64,000 nucleotides of DNA, from the NCBI GenBank assembly GCA_004794655.1, contig SMMW01000001.1, positions 17,300,501 to 17,364,500 of the forward strand. Direction: 5' to 3'. A model generated the notes under the pieces. It searched no databases. It saw only the letters and a list, made by a program, of their open reading frames with translations, and was not told where the DNA came from. Below are positions 1 to 10,070 of the stretch, piece after piece. The position numbers and the translations under genes were made by a program. This stretch comes from Marisa cornuarietis. Lineage: Eukaryota; Mollusca; Gastropoda; Architaenioglossa; Ampullariidae. Positions within the stretch are counted from its first letter, which is position 1, and each line of letters opens with the position of its first letter.

Positions 1-140
1 CCCTTGGCACGACCAGCCCCTCACCCCAGGAAGCGCGTGTAATTAGGCAATTACCACCCTCCTCATAAAGCCACTTCCGCTGAGTCGTTATATTATCGCC
101 GCTGAGCACCCGAGAGTCTGGGCCGGGGCCCGCGCGATCA

Positions 141-141
141 G

Positions 142-189
<48 letters not shown>
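141..189. repeat. (ATCA)n tetranucleotide microsatellite
   Basis: About twelve near-perfect copies of the tetranucleotide ATCA. The 140 bases before it are GC-rich and show no gene. In molluscs such tails often close retroposed elements, but no SINE body could be recognised beside this one. Confidence 0.9.
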
Positions 190-1312
190 CTCGCTAACCC
201 ATTGCACATCCGGTTGATAAGCGGTGACTTTTGACCCCCGGCCAGCCTCGAGTCTCTTTCAACAACCGACTGCTGAAGGAGTCGGACTGGCGAGCTTGCG
301 CTTCACTGCCAAACCGAATGCTAAGAGGGTGCAGAATTAAAACAATAAAAGCGAAAAGTCCTAGACGAACCTTGTTTCGTGCCAGGAAATACTGCAGGCG
401 AGTTGTGACCAGGTGAAGTTCTTTAGCACCGGAATTCGAGTCCAGTGGTGAGCTCGCAGAACTGTTCAATTGCAGGGTCCCGCAGTCAAGTGCCTGCAGG
501 AAATGCATTCAGACTGCAAAGACAGGGTCTTTGTCAGTAGGGGGGTTAATCTCCCCCCCCCGTAATAAGCTGTGAGCGTGCGCCTGCATCACGTGATGGA
601 ATGAAGTTGTGACGAACTGAGTGCAGTTGCTGACGCAGCCATAAATCCTCTTACTGGCCTCCATCCAAACAGAACAACGAAATACTTGAAAATTTACATT
701 CAGTGACTCGGTGCGTGGCTATAAAAAAATAAAGGGAAAGAAATTATGAGGTGAGGACATTGATGAAACTCGACACATGGCCGTCAACAAGCGGGTACAT
801 GACACACAGAAACTCGACATCGACTACCCGGCAACATTATATCACAGGATCTGACTGCATTAGGTAAACACGGATCTCATAACACGACGGAATAAATGAT
901 CCAGGCAAACAATGTCACACTGCTTCCTTTTTTAGTTACAACTGTCGTTATTACTCTGCTGTTATAATACAACTCTGCCCTAAATCTTGTCCCAGAACAA
1001 TGCTGTTTACTGTATGCGGGCAGGTGAAAGCTAGTCTCTGGATCACGGACCACCTTAGAAGATCAGGCATACCCTAGTGAATGAATAAGTGTTTTATAAA
1101 AAATAAAATGCTTGAGATTTTACAACTGCAAAAGTACAGGTAAAACTTCTGCTGTCTTAGGATGAGTTCAAAACCAACCAACAAACAAACAAACAGAAAG
1201 ATACAATCCAGCATCGAAAAATCACTTTTAAATATAATAATATTTGAATTTGTGAAGCGCAGTTCCTCGTGTGGATGCGAGCTCAGTGCTCTGCATATGA
1301 AAGACTACAACG
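190..1312. other. no gene seen
   Basis: Both strands hold only short opposed reading frames around 190-510 without splice signals that decide between them. The remainder is AT-rich unique-looking sequence with no recognised repeat or RNA gene. Confidence 0.5.
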
Positions 1313-1383
1313 AAGTGAGTCAATCATCATCATCATCATTCCTTGTTACTCCTCGAGGAGCATAGGGCCGCAAGTGAGTCAAT
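1313..1383 (-). mobile_element. ultra-short 3' end of a LINE, with target-site duplications
   Basis: The insert at 1325-1371 is only 47 bp. Read on the minus strand it encodes AALCSSRSNKE, then a stop, then a (TGA)n/(ATG)n tail. A closely similar ending, VEALCSTRR-stop, occurs at 45128-45205, so both are C-termini of one non-LTR retrotransposon family, most like RTE/jockey-type elements in my knowledge. The insert is bracketed by perfect 12-bp direct repeats (aagtgagtcaat) at 1313-1324 and 1372-1383. These are the target-site duplications expected from target-primed reverse transcription with extreme 5' truncation. Confidence 0.75.
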
Positions 1384-1976
1384 GACCACTATTTAATTAT
1401 GGCCGTAAATATATCAAAAAAGTTACTTAAAAAGTGATCCCAAATCCATCAACATCGACAACACCATTCCATTCAATCTGACACTTTGAAATGGCGAGTT
1501 GACAATGATGTTTGTCGACCAGCAGCATGGCAGTCTACAGTCGTTTCTCTGGCTCACTACTTGCTTTACCAAGAAAACAACCACACGGCAAGGGGCCCGC
1601 TTTTGAGCCTAAGCGGTTCCTGAAGGAGAGGGCCTAGTGGTCTCTGTGAATGGGGGAGGGGTAGGTTGCCCCTGCGAGGGCTGAAGAGGATGGCGGTGAT
1701 AAAGCCGACAACGTGTTTGTCAATGAGACCTGCTCGTTGTGCGCAGTTAGGCTTGACAATTTATCACTACTCGCTTCCGGTGAGTTCTATGGCCAAGAAC
1801 TTGAGAATAGCTGGGTAGCCGGGTACGGTGTGTAGGGGTGGAGGCGTTATCAGAAGGGGTTGTTGTTGGTAGTAGTGGTTGGGGAAGGGGTGCGCTTGAT
1901 CACTTGAGCTGTTTAACTCACGCGGGTCTCACTGCTGGCAAAATTTATGCCAAGACTTCTCCACTGACATAGGCGA

Positions 1977-2010
1977 GCACACACACACACACACATGCAC
2001 ACACACGCAC
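1977..2010. repeat. interrupted (CA)n microsatellite
   Basis: CA dinucleotides broken by ATG and CG interruptions. Confidence 0.9.
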
Positions 2011-2304
2011 TTGCATGGTCAGGAAATAAAGACTGATCATAAAGTTGCAAAATCGCCGACGTCCATGTTAATGACTCACAGAAGGAAACGCATGTAAATG
2101 CATCTGCATTGAAAATGTTTGAATCGCCCTTCATAGAAACTTGAAGATACTGCCGCCCAGGTCTAACGAAGCATGTACTAATGTTAGTATAATTCACAGA
2201 TACTCCTATACAGCCACCCGGAATATGCTGCCAGTCTTCGTGTGATTATCTACCTTATTCATACTATCTATGGCTATGAATCACACACTTTTCGCTCTCT
2301 CTTT

Positions 2305-2357
2305 CACACACATACACACACACACGCGCGCGCGCGCGCGCGCACACACACACACAT
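2305..2357. repeat. compound (CA)n(CG)n(CA)n microsatellite
   Basis: A central run of about ten CG dinucleotides is flanked by CA runs on both sides. This is a pure alternating purine-pyrimidine block, the sequence type most prone to left-handed (Z) DNA. Confidence 0.9.
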
Positions 2358-3765
2358 AGCGAGAGTTGCCAACTGTAAGGCTACACCCGATACGGTTTTC
2401 TGAGTCACTAAAGCAACTGAAAACTGATACCCGGGGTGGAGTAGTAGTATCCGTTTTAAGGTAACCACGGAGAATATTGAGGGCAGGGAGTGTCTCTACA
2501 TAATTCGCTCTCTAGAAGTTCTGAAACCACTTGTAACAACAGGTGTGTGACAACTAGTGAAGAAGACCGAAGGATTGGGTTGGGAGGATGGCGGAAAGAA
2601 AAGAGAGAGGTGGGGAAGCTTGCTGAAGTCTCCAAACATTTTGTTTTGTTCGTCTGCAGGTACAAATCATCAACAATCGTAATGCTGGCAGAAAGACAAG
2701 AATTTTTCTAAAACCTCCATCTCTCAGCCAATCTTCTGACGCTGAGACCTGTAACCTCGCACACCGCTCTAAATACCCACTGGGTTTGCAAAACACATTT
2801 TTGCAGCTTTCGCTGGCGTCAAACACTCTCTTTCCATACCGATTAGTTTCCAGGTATCTATTCTGCAGAGCTCACTCACCTGACACACTTTCAGAGATCA
2901 GAGAGAGTTACACCTGCCGAAACTTTCCCCAAACGTTGCCTGAGCCAGTAATATGTACAGTAGTGTGACATCAAAGTCAAAATTTCTCCATTAATTTCTC
3001 TATAAAACTGCATCAGGCCTCTTCTCGCTTCTCGTGACAATCCGCACCAACCTGTCTTGTCCTTCTCAGAGCCTTCTGGTATTCCATTTCAACTCAAGCC
3101 AGTCTAAAGCTTTCATCTCCGATCAAGCGTGCAGTGTTCACTAAGGTCAGAAGCGGTAAGCCGTGAAGGTTGGAAACCCTGCTAACCAGGTACCCGGGAT
3201 AACAACACCACTGGAAAGGTGTCCGACGACTTACAGTATTGTTCGCCTCGAGTCGATAAACAATCTTCATCTTGAATGGATGCCGTCGGACTGGAAGGAC
3301 CGAGGGAGTTGACCTCTCGCACCTTCCCCAGGTACCACCACATCGAACCCAGCTCGGTCAGGCAAGGAGGGGTCGGTGAACAGGTTGAAAGGGGTGGGGG
3401 TAGTATTTGCATGAAGCCGACAGGAGGAGACAACCCTGGGAAATTTAATGATGGGATCCTTTAACCCGGATCCCGTTCATCAGCTTGAGAGGACATGTGG
3501 GGAAGGAAAAAGGCCCGGCCTGGAGTAGAGAGGGAGAGCAAAGAACATGTGGTGGAGCGGAGGGAGGAGACAGTGACCGGGTGGACAGGGGTCTGGGTAG
3601 CATGTCAAGGGAAAGGATTTTGTACTAATGTGTACACCTCCATCATTACTAGTCTCCTACCCTCCCACTGGAAATTTCCAGTGGCTGTTATTTTACGGGG
3701 ATGGGGGGGGTGAGGGTTGTACTTGTTAACACTGTGAATTCCGAATATGTAGTTTACCCTGGGCA

Positions 3766-3814
3766 GCGCGCGCACACACACACACACACACACGCACCCA
3801 CGCGCGCGCGCGCG
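3766..3814. repeat. compound (CG)n(CA)n(CG)n microsatellite
   Basis: A CA run with CG runs at both ends, the reverse arrangement of the block at 2305-2357. Confidence 0.9.
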
Positions 3815-4109
3815 ACGAGACGAAAATTTGAACTAAACTTCACTTATTTTCACGAACCAGTAAGCAAAGTGGAAAAGCGCCATTAAAACTATGAAGACGA
3901 ACGAGGTTAGCTTGGGGATGGACAGAACCGCGCTGCTGACCTAAACACCTAACCCGAGAGTAATCCCTAACTGCAACGACCACTGTGCATCTGCGCTCTT
4001 TGCGCACGGTACTATTGTGCAGACGTGAATATCAGACTAATTTGGTTGCATGTACCAGCATCACCTTGTCCATTCAGACACTACCTCACTGTTTATATGC
4101 CCTGTGGAT
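3815..4109. other. no gene seen
   Basis: No open frame with splice support and no recognised repeat. Confidence 0.45.
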
Positions 4110-4235
4110 TGGCTGCTCGGCGTTCAGATCTCGTCCCGGGCACAGTGTTCTTTCTCTGCGTGTGGCATCTGTTTACAGGGTTGACTGCTTGGCCGTGATA
4201 CAGCCTTAGTTGCTGGCTCGGCGTAAAACACCAAT
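4110..4235 (+). mobile_element. tRNA-derived SINE, family B, 5'-truncated
   Basis: It contains a degenerate pol III B box (gttcagatctcgtcc, from 4122), a CTGCGTGTG stretch and the 3' end ttgctggctcggcgtaaaac (to about 4230). The same B-box region recurs at 45393, and the same 3' end recurs at 6045-6100. This makes a dispersed family in the window. The A-box half is missing or too diverged to see. Confidence 0.65.
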
Positions 4236-5220
4236 TTCTTCTCACACTCTTATATGCTGTGAGAAACAAGAAAAAAAAACACAAAAAACAAATAACCAAC
4301 CAAAGCAAACAAACAAAAAAGGAAAGATTTCCTTCTCCAAGCACAGTACGATGGACTCAACGAAAAAAAAAGGGAGGGAGGTATAGGAAAGAAATGAGGA
4401 ACCCAGCTAATGGAGGGAAGACCACAACTATTACTTATTTACTTGAATGTCAGAAATGTTTCTTTCTAGCCAGCAAGTGCCTCTCTTCTAGTGAAAGTGC
4501 GAAGTAAACTTGAAAATTTAGCAAGCTAAAGTCTGCTCTGGGCACCAAACCATCTTCCTCACAGTTATACCACAGATAAGAGCGATGCCGTCACGAGACA
4601 CAAACCTTTATCGTCACAGATCTCCACCGGAAGTTTGAAAACAGACCAGGACCTCTTTCCCGTGATGTCACAAGTGTGGTTCGCTGGTATGACAACAATT
4701 AAGCGAGCACTCGAACCTCAAGCACTGCTTGCAGCCATTAATGACAAAACAAGAGAGAAAGAAAACATTCATAGGACAAGTAAGAAGTGGCTTTCGTGAC
4801 AAGAGTGTTAACAGCGCTGGGTTCTGTTAGCTGACTGTTTGGACGCGGGTTGGTCATGAATGCACTCCGTGCACCCACAGCCTGCACGTCCTCAACTTGT
4901 CCCAGCCCCCGTCAGCCCGACAAGTCCACCAGCAGACGAGCCAGCAGCTGATGTCACACCGCCTGCTATGCACCCAGCGACCGCTCTCTTGATCTCAGGG
5001 TGCATCTCGGTCAGCCCCGCCGTCACCCCACCCCCTCTCTCTCTCTCCCACACATACACACACAAAGGTAATGGTTCGTCAGGTGTAGCAGATTACATTA
5101 CAAGTCACTTTACCCACGGCAGTGAAGTAAAACTTACCGCCATATTGTTACTCATATTTTAAACTACTTATTTACTTTTGGACTAACTTCTGTGCTTCAG
5201 CCACACCCCCTAAAAATACT
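4236..5220. other. no gene seen; one proline-rich open frame
   Basis: An ATG-initiated, proline-rich frame runs from 4860 on the plus strand and then enters a CT/CA tract at 5040. It has no homology that I recognise. An AT-rich and A-rich stretch lies at 4260-4330. Confidence 0.4.
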
Positions 5221-5358
5221 TTGACACACACAATTAACTCGTGAATATAAAGTAAATATTTCCTTCTTTAGTATTTGATTAGGACTTATTTGACACACAC
5301 AATTAACTCGTGAATATAAAGTAAATGTTTCCTTCTTTAGTATTTGATTAGGACTTAA
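5221..5358. repeat. 69-bp tandem duplication, two copies
   Basis: The units 5221-5289 and 5290-5358 are almost identical. The one difference seen is ATATTT versus ATGTTT near the centre. The near identity implies a recent duplication. The unit is 23 codons long, so it leaves the frame intact, but nothing suggests it is translated. Confidence 0.9.
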
Positions 5359-5423
5359 AACATGATATGGTGCTTTTATTTTACAGGGGGTGGTGATTGT
5401 TAACATGGGTCTTAATGTGACCT

Positions 5424-5450
5424 CTGTGTGTGTGTGTGTGCGCGCGCGCA
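5424..5450. repeat. (TG)n(CG)n microsatellite
   Basis: TG run passing directly into a CG run. Confidence 0.9.
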
Positions 5451-6044
5451 GTCCTCTACACTCAAGTGTGTAGGCGTTATGTGGATCATGTTTATACCAG
5501 GCTGCCACAAATCTCTCATAAACATTAAGAGTGTGGGTGGTGGTTGGAAAGTACAAGTCTGACGTAGTGATGTGTAGTTGTGCACTGCATTACAGTGGTT
5601 TCGAGCCTGACATCCTTCACCTGACCCCCTCCTCCCCCATGGGTCATCACGTCCCCCACCTATGTTGTCGAGTGCAGTCATAACTGTGGCGGAAACGTGA
5701 AGTAGTGCTGACGTCTGTTGATTCAGACTACTCCGTCACCTGTCTACTGAACACTGCTCGTCCTCAGTCTCTCAACAGCTCGTAAAACGAAGGAAATGAC
5801 GTCTAACCTTTTTCCTCCTCCCCATGGGGGCGTGAGTGCTACAAGTGCATTGTTTTTTTTTTGTTTGTTTGTTTTTTGCGCGAAGACGTTTTGTTGTCGA
5901 AAACCATCTCTAGATGCATGTACACCAGCACGTCCACATCAACACGAGTTCAGGTTCACTGCACAAAGCCACGGGTTGGAAGCTTGGTCCGAGCGACTAG
6001 AAGCTTCCTTCTAACTATATCTTTCCTTCCCTCGATCTATTTCT
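5451..6044. other. no gene seen
   Basis: Unique-looking sequence with a T-rich stretch near 5850. No supported exon. Confidence 0.45.
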
Positions 6045-6100
6045 GGGCTGGCTGCTTTGCCGTGATATAGCATTAGTTGCTGGCTCGGCGTAAAACATCT
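6045..6100 (+). mobile_element. 3' end of SINE family B
   Basis: Sequence from gccgtgatatag to ctcggcgtaaaac matches the 3' end of the element at 4110-4235 with few changes. Only the tail part is present. Confidence 0.65.
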
Positions 6101-6343
6101 ATTTTTTCCCCCTACCTTGATCTGTGATTGGCCAGGGGCAGTGTAAACGTTTTCCCGCTCACCCGGTGAGCCACTTACAGCTCGTCGCTCCAGCGGCCAG
6201 TAGGCTGCCGAACATTTATTTTCACGGATCTTAACTGATAATCATCACTAACCGTGCTTCGTGAAAAAAAAATAAAAAATGCACATCCCTTGATCAGAAT
6301 GAAGTCTTTTGACATCTGTAGATTCAGTGCAAGGATAGGTGAA

Positions 6344-6378
6344 CACACGCACGCTCGCGCACACACACACACACACAT
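6344..6378. repeat. (CA)n/(CG) microsatellite
   Basis: CA run with CG interruptions. It lies about 65 bp upstream of the Ig-like exon and inside its presumed upstream intron. Confidence 0.85.
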
Positions 6379-6444
6379 TACCTGTTTTCTACGCGGTGCT
6401 TCATCCTCGGCCTCGAGACGTTGTTTGTCGTCGATGACCTCAAG

Positions 6445-6548
6445 ACTGGGCTGTCACCCTCGACTGCGAGACCACCTACATGCTGAGTATCACGTGGTAT
6501 CAGGGAGCTGGTGATAGAGAACACAGGCTGTTAGTTACTGTACACAAG
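6445..6548 (+). CDS. candidate exon: first half of an immunoglobulin-like domain
   Basis: Seen: the frame reads TGG at 6447 and then AVTLDC, ETTYMLS, ITWYQ and RLLVTVHK, ending at a good donor (ACAAG/GTGAGC, GT at 6549). Known: Ig V/I-set domains have a strand-B motif VTLxC, a strand-C tryptophan about 12 residues later, and a hydrophobic C' strand, in this order and spacing. An in-frame TGA at 6434 forces the acceptor to the AG at 6443-6444. The exon then starts in phase 1, the usual phase for Ig-domain exons, and ends in phase 0. Inference: this is one exon of an Ig-superfamily receptor or secreted lectin-like protein whose second half-domain (with the D-x-G-x-Y-x-C motif) sits on another exon. 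No downstream partner in the right phase was found with confidence. It could still be a decayed copy. Confidence 0.45.
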
Positions 6549-8518
6549 GTGAGCTAAACTGACACCTAACAAAAAAAAAAAAAATCAACGAAAGCTTGCA
6601 CCATGAGTCCCTTACCTCGATCCCCGGACTACAAATGTCTTGCAAAGCGAAACCAAACTGTCAGACAAACCACAAGTACCTCCATGTCTGACGCAAAAAA
6701 ACAAGCAGTTAGTTCACGTACAGGTTCATTTGCGTACAACAGACAGGCCGATACATTATCTTATATCCCGCTTCCTCTGTCTCTTTTGTCCCTCTCTCTC
6801 TCTCTCTCTCACAGAAAAAAAAGATTAGTTTGTGTCTAGTCGCAAGCCGTGAACTTTTGCTGAATGCACGTGCTTTACACACAGATTCGCATGTTTGCGT
6901 TTTTAGTAAGGGTAGTTAAATTAGAAACATAATCAAGCAACAACAACAAAAAAGTAAAAAGATGGGTTAGGTGGGCAAGAGAGCATGACTAGTACTGATC
7001 ATGTATACATAATATTGCTGCGAATCTCTCCACGGAAGCAAAAGACAAGAGTGATAATGAGGGCGAGAAAACGTTGCTGCAGCAATAGCACGTGTGTGAC
7101 GTGTGATGTCATTGTCACCAGCAACGTAAGCTGCAGCTAACAGCTCGGCGACAGCACAAGCCCTCGGTGAAGCCTCAATCACCTCGCCAGCATTCAAACA
7201 ATTTGTGGACAAGCAATATCGAAGATTCCTACATCGCAGTGTTTCAACAATGCAGTTTTAAAAAAATAATTGGTAGTCCAACCACATGTTGAAAAATTGT
7301 AGTGTTTCTCCTAAAGCGGTGAAAAAGTTACAATCCTCGTACAATGTCTTGTCAAAATACAGTAGTTCAGTGATGCGATAAAATTAAAAGATTGGTGATT
7401 TCTGCAGTGACTAAATATTGTAATAATACAGAGATAAAATACAGTGTTCTAACAACTTGATGACAAAATACCCGAAGAATGCAGCGACAATCTGTCTCAA
7501 GTGTTCCGACATGTCAGCGACAGGATATATCTGCGTTCCAACATTTTGGTAAGCGGATACTAACAGGACATCATCAGCAGGGCTGGCTGGAAAAGGGTGC
7601 CTCCAATCGAAAATCATTCACTTAACAGAAGCATTGATAATTGTATCGTAGGAAGGTGCTGAGCTTTGGGGTGGGTGGGGGTGGAAGGGGAGCAAACTCC
7701 ATGCTGACAGTGAACGACCATTACATTCTTGCCTCGGTATCTTTTTTTGAGGGTGCGCTTCCCCCCAACCTCAGATGTTAAAGATGTTAAACTATATTGT
7801 GTTTTATCAGACAATTATTTTCTGTGCGAACAAAATAGATCGACAGGCTACAGACTGAAGTGAAACTGTTACAGTTATCTTTCTCCTCTAGCTGGAGATA
7901 AAGACATGGAGATAGACAACAGGACGTAAATAACATTTTATCAGACTTCCAGCAGAGAGACCAGATATAATAAGTCCTTTCTGGTGCTCGCTCATGTTAT
8001 CTCACACAGTATCTTCATAAACAACTATAAAGATACAAACGATAGATCAGTCCCTGACACCATTCAATGTCTTGTCGTTGTGGAAAAGTACTGCTTCACT
8101 CGCCTTACTGCGCATGCTCGCATTCTCACTCTCACACACTCACACACACTCTCTCACACAATGATACCGAGTTCAAGGAGCATTCAACACGACACCCGCC
8201 CGCCTGAGAGCTCGTCCCCATACCTGCTACCCGGCTAGCGAGACCACGGGTAGATAGATAACCGTCAGGCCGCAATAACACGCGACGTCACTCTGGTCGC
8301 CGTCAGCGGAAATCGTCTCTCAGGAGTCCCCCTTGAAGAGCTCTTCAAATAAAATGGAACCGCAGGCCGGGCGACAGATTTATTGAGTTGCGAACCTTCT
8401 CGTGACTCGTTACCACTCCTCCTTTCGCGCGCGCACACTCACATACAGGCACACACAATCTTTCACCCACACAATCTTTCTCTTTCACATACACATATAC
8501 TCATCATACAGGCACGAG

Positions 8519-8549
<31 letters not shown>

Positions 8550-8834
8550 GTTTGTGCGAGGAGTGGAAGAGCACTTTTCAATGAGGCGTTCTTTCGTGAC
8601 TGACAAGTTTATTATTGTCTTTGGCTCCTGCACACTCTTGTTATCAGCATTACTGATATTCTCTAAGCAGATTCGCAGCAGAAAAACAACCGCTAGAACT
8701 TTTTTTTGTACCGTCACAGCTCAGCTTGTACTTCAGATGGTGGCCTGCTGCTGACCTACTGGTAACAGCGAGGTGTACTAATAAATAATACTGCCATGTG
8801 GCCAGGAGTCCCTACGTATGGTGTGTCCGACACA
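6549..8834. other. presumed intron or intergenic; microsatellites only
   Basis: It holds a (CT)n run near 6791-6810, a CA/CT patch at 8121-8160 and CA tracts at 8421-8546. A 57-codon frame from an ATG at 8581 has a hydrophobic N-terminal stretch but no splice or homology support. Confidence 0.45.
8518..8546. repeat. (CA)n microsatellite
   Basis: Uninterrupted CA run of about 14 units, with further broken CA repeats on its left from 8421. Confidence 0.9.
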
Positions 8835-9300
8835 CAACATGAAAGCACATCACGTCCGTCAGATAGCACGAAAACTCTGCTCTCACGTCAGATAACACGA
8901 AAACACGTACTGCTCTCACGTCACACATCGTGTCCGTCAAATAACACGAAAACACTGCTCTCATGCGAGTTAAAATGTCCGTCATGAAAAAACTTCTCCC
9001 ACGTCATATAGTGTGTCTGTCAAATAACACGAAAACATTGCTCTTACGTCAGATAGTGTGTCTGTCAAATAACACGAAAACACTGCTCTTACGTCAGATA
9101 GTGTGTCCGTCAGATAACACGAAAACACTGCTCTCGCGTCAAATAACATGAAAACATTGCTCTTACGTCAGATAGTGTGTCCGTCAAATAATACGAAAAC
9201 ACTGCTCTAGCGTCAAATAATACGAAAACACTGCTCTCTCGTCATATAGTGTGTCCGTCAAATAACACGAAAACACTGCTTTCGCGTCAGATAACGTGAA
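8835..9300. repeat. tandem array of mixed 45-bp and 29-bp units
   Basis: The core aacacgaaaacactgctct recurs roughly ten times. Units come in two lengths. The long form adds a gtcagatagtgtgtccgtc segment after the core and the short form lacks it. In the middle of the array (about 9000-9180) the 45-bp units keep one frame open and encode a repeating 15-residue motif containing NNTKTLLLRQIV. There is no start context, so translation is unlikely. The alternation of long and short units points to repeated deletion and unequal exchange. Confidence 0.85.
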
Positions 9301-9863
9301 ATCACGGCCATAATTAGTCTGCTGTATCCGATGTCTGCTTGTTGATCAAGTCCAGTCGAATTGTCTTATGCCGCCGTCAGACCGTCAGACACAGAATGAT
9401 GGGGTTGGAGCTCTCTCTCTCCCTTCAAGTCGCTGGTTTCCCTGGATGCTTCACACTGCATCTAATTTCCTGACCCCTTCCTGTCATTTGTCTTGTGACT
9501 ATACCCCTTCACGCTGTCACACCCCACCGCACTCAGTCTACCTTTACACACATCCACCCTCATTTCCACCCCATCTCAATACTGCATCTTTATATCGTAA
9601 ATTGTCTCCATGTGCTGGTAAGCTTCCACCCAGAATGGTAATCTTGCATCTTATGATTGGCCAGAAAGATCAGTGAAACGCACATTCAAATTACAACTAT
9701 CGTAAAGGCAGACTTTTCGCAATAAGAAGTGGTAATCGGCACCACAAAGGGACCCTAAAGAGATCACTCCCCTTGAATGTCTGCTACACCTAATCAGATT
9801 TGCCATCTTTAACTCTTAAAATAACACCCTTTTCTCCTTTCGTGGTTTAGCGATCAAATTTGC
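9301..9863. other. no gene seen
   Basis: Pyrimidine-rich unique sequence. One open frame around 9368-9676 is low in support. Confidence 0.45.
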
Positions 9864-10070
9864 ATGTTAACCGATTCTTTGATCTTCAGGACACTTCAGC
9901 CAGGCAGGAGGTGTGAAATGCAATTTGAAGGCGATCCGTACTGCCAGCCTGTGAGGACCTGTCCAACCTTCCACAGACTTCTCCACCAGAACTCTCACTT
10001 GTCTTCAGAGGTCTGCCCTAGAATGATGCAACATGCCAAGCTCCTTGTGGCTGGATTACCATTTCGTTAG
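9864..10070 (+). CDS. candidate small cysteine-containing ORF or terminal exon
   Basis: Seen: a 68-codon frame from a true ATG to TAG. A strong acceptor (ccgattctttgatcttcag) ends at 9889 inside the frame, so the segment could also be a terminal exon starting at 9890. The product has four cysteines in the order RRCEM, PYCQP, RTCPT and EVCPR, which looks like a small disulfide-bonded unit, but the spacing does not match a family I can name. No polyadenylation signal lies close downstream. The downstream sequence is AT-rich, as expected beyond a gene end. Chance is a real alternative at this length. Confidence 0.25.
   Translation: MLTDSLIFRTLQPGRRCEMQFEGDPYCQPVRTCPTFHRLLHQNSHLSSEVCPRMMQHAKLLVAGLPFR

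Larger units (their letters stand above)
1384..3765. other. no gene seen; contains microsatellites
   Basis: Intronic or intergenic sequence with two alternating purine-pyrimidine tracts (listed separately). Short frames near 2490-2830 and 3180-3460 exist on both strands at once, so neither can be preferred. Confidence 0.45.

Noticed and set aside
3182..3464. Exon-like frames on both strands with splice-like ends
   Set aside because: The strands contradict each other, and neither has recognisable protein features.
8581..8754. ORF with ATG and a hydrophobic N-terminal segment (FIIVFGSCTLLLSALLIF)
   Set aside because: Weak start context, only 57 codons, no donor and no homology. Hydrophobic stretches arise easily in T-rich sequence.
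8835..9300. Possible CRISPR array
   Set aside because: Apparent spacers are themselves repeated, and the context is eukaryotic.
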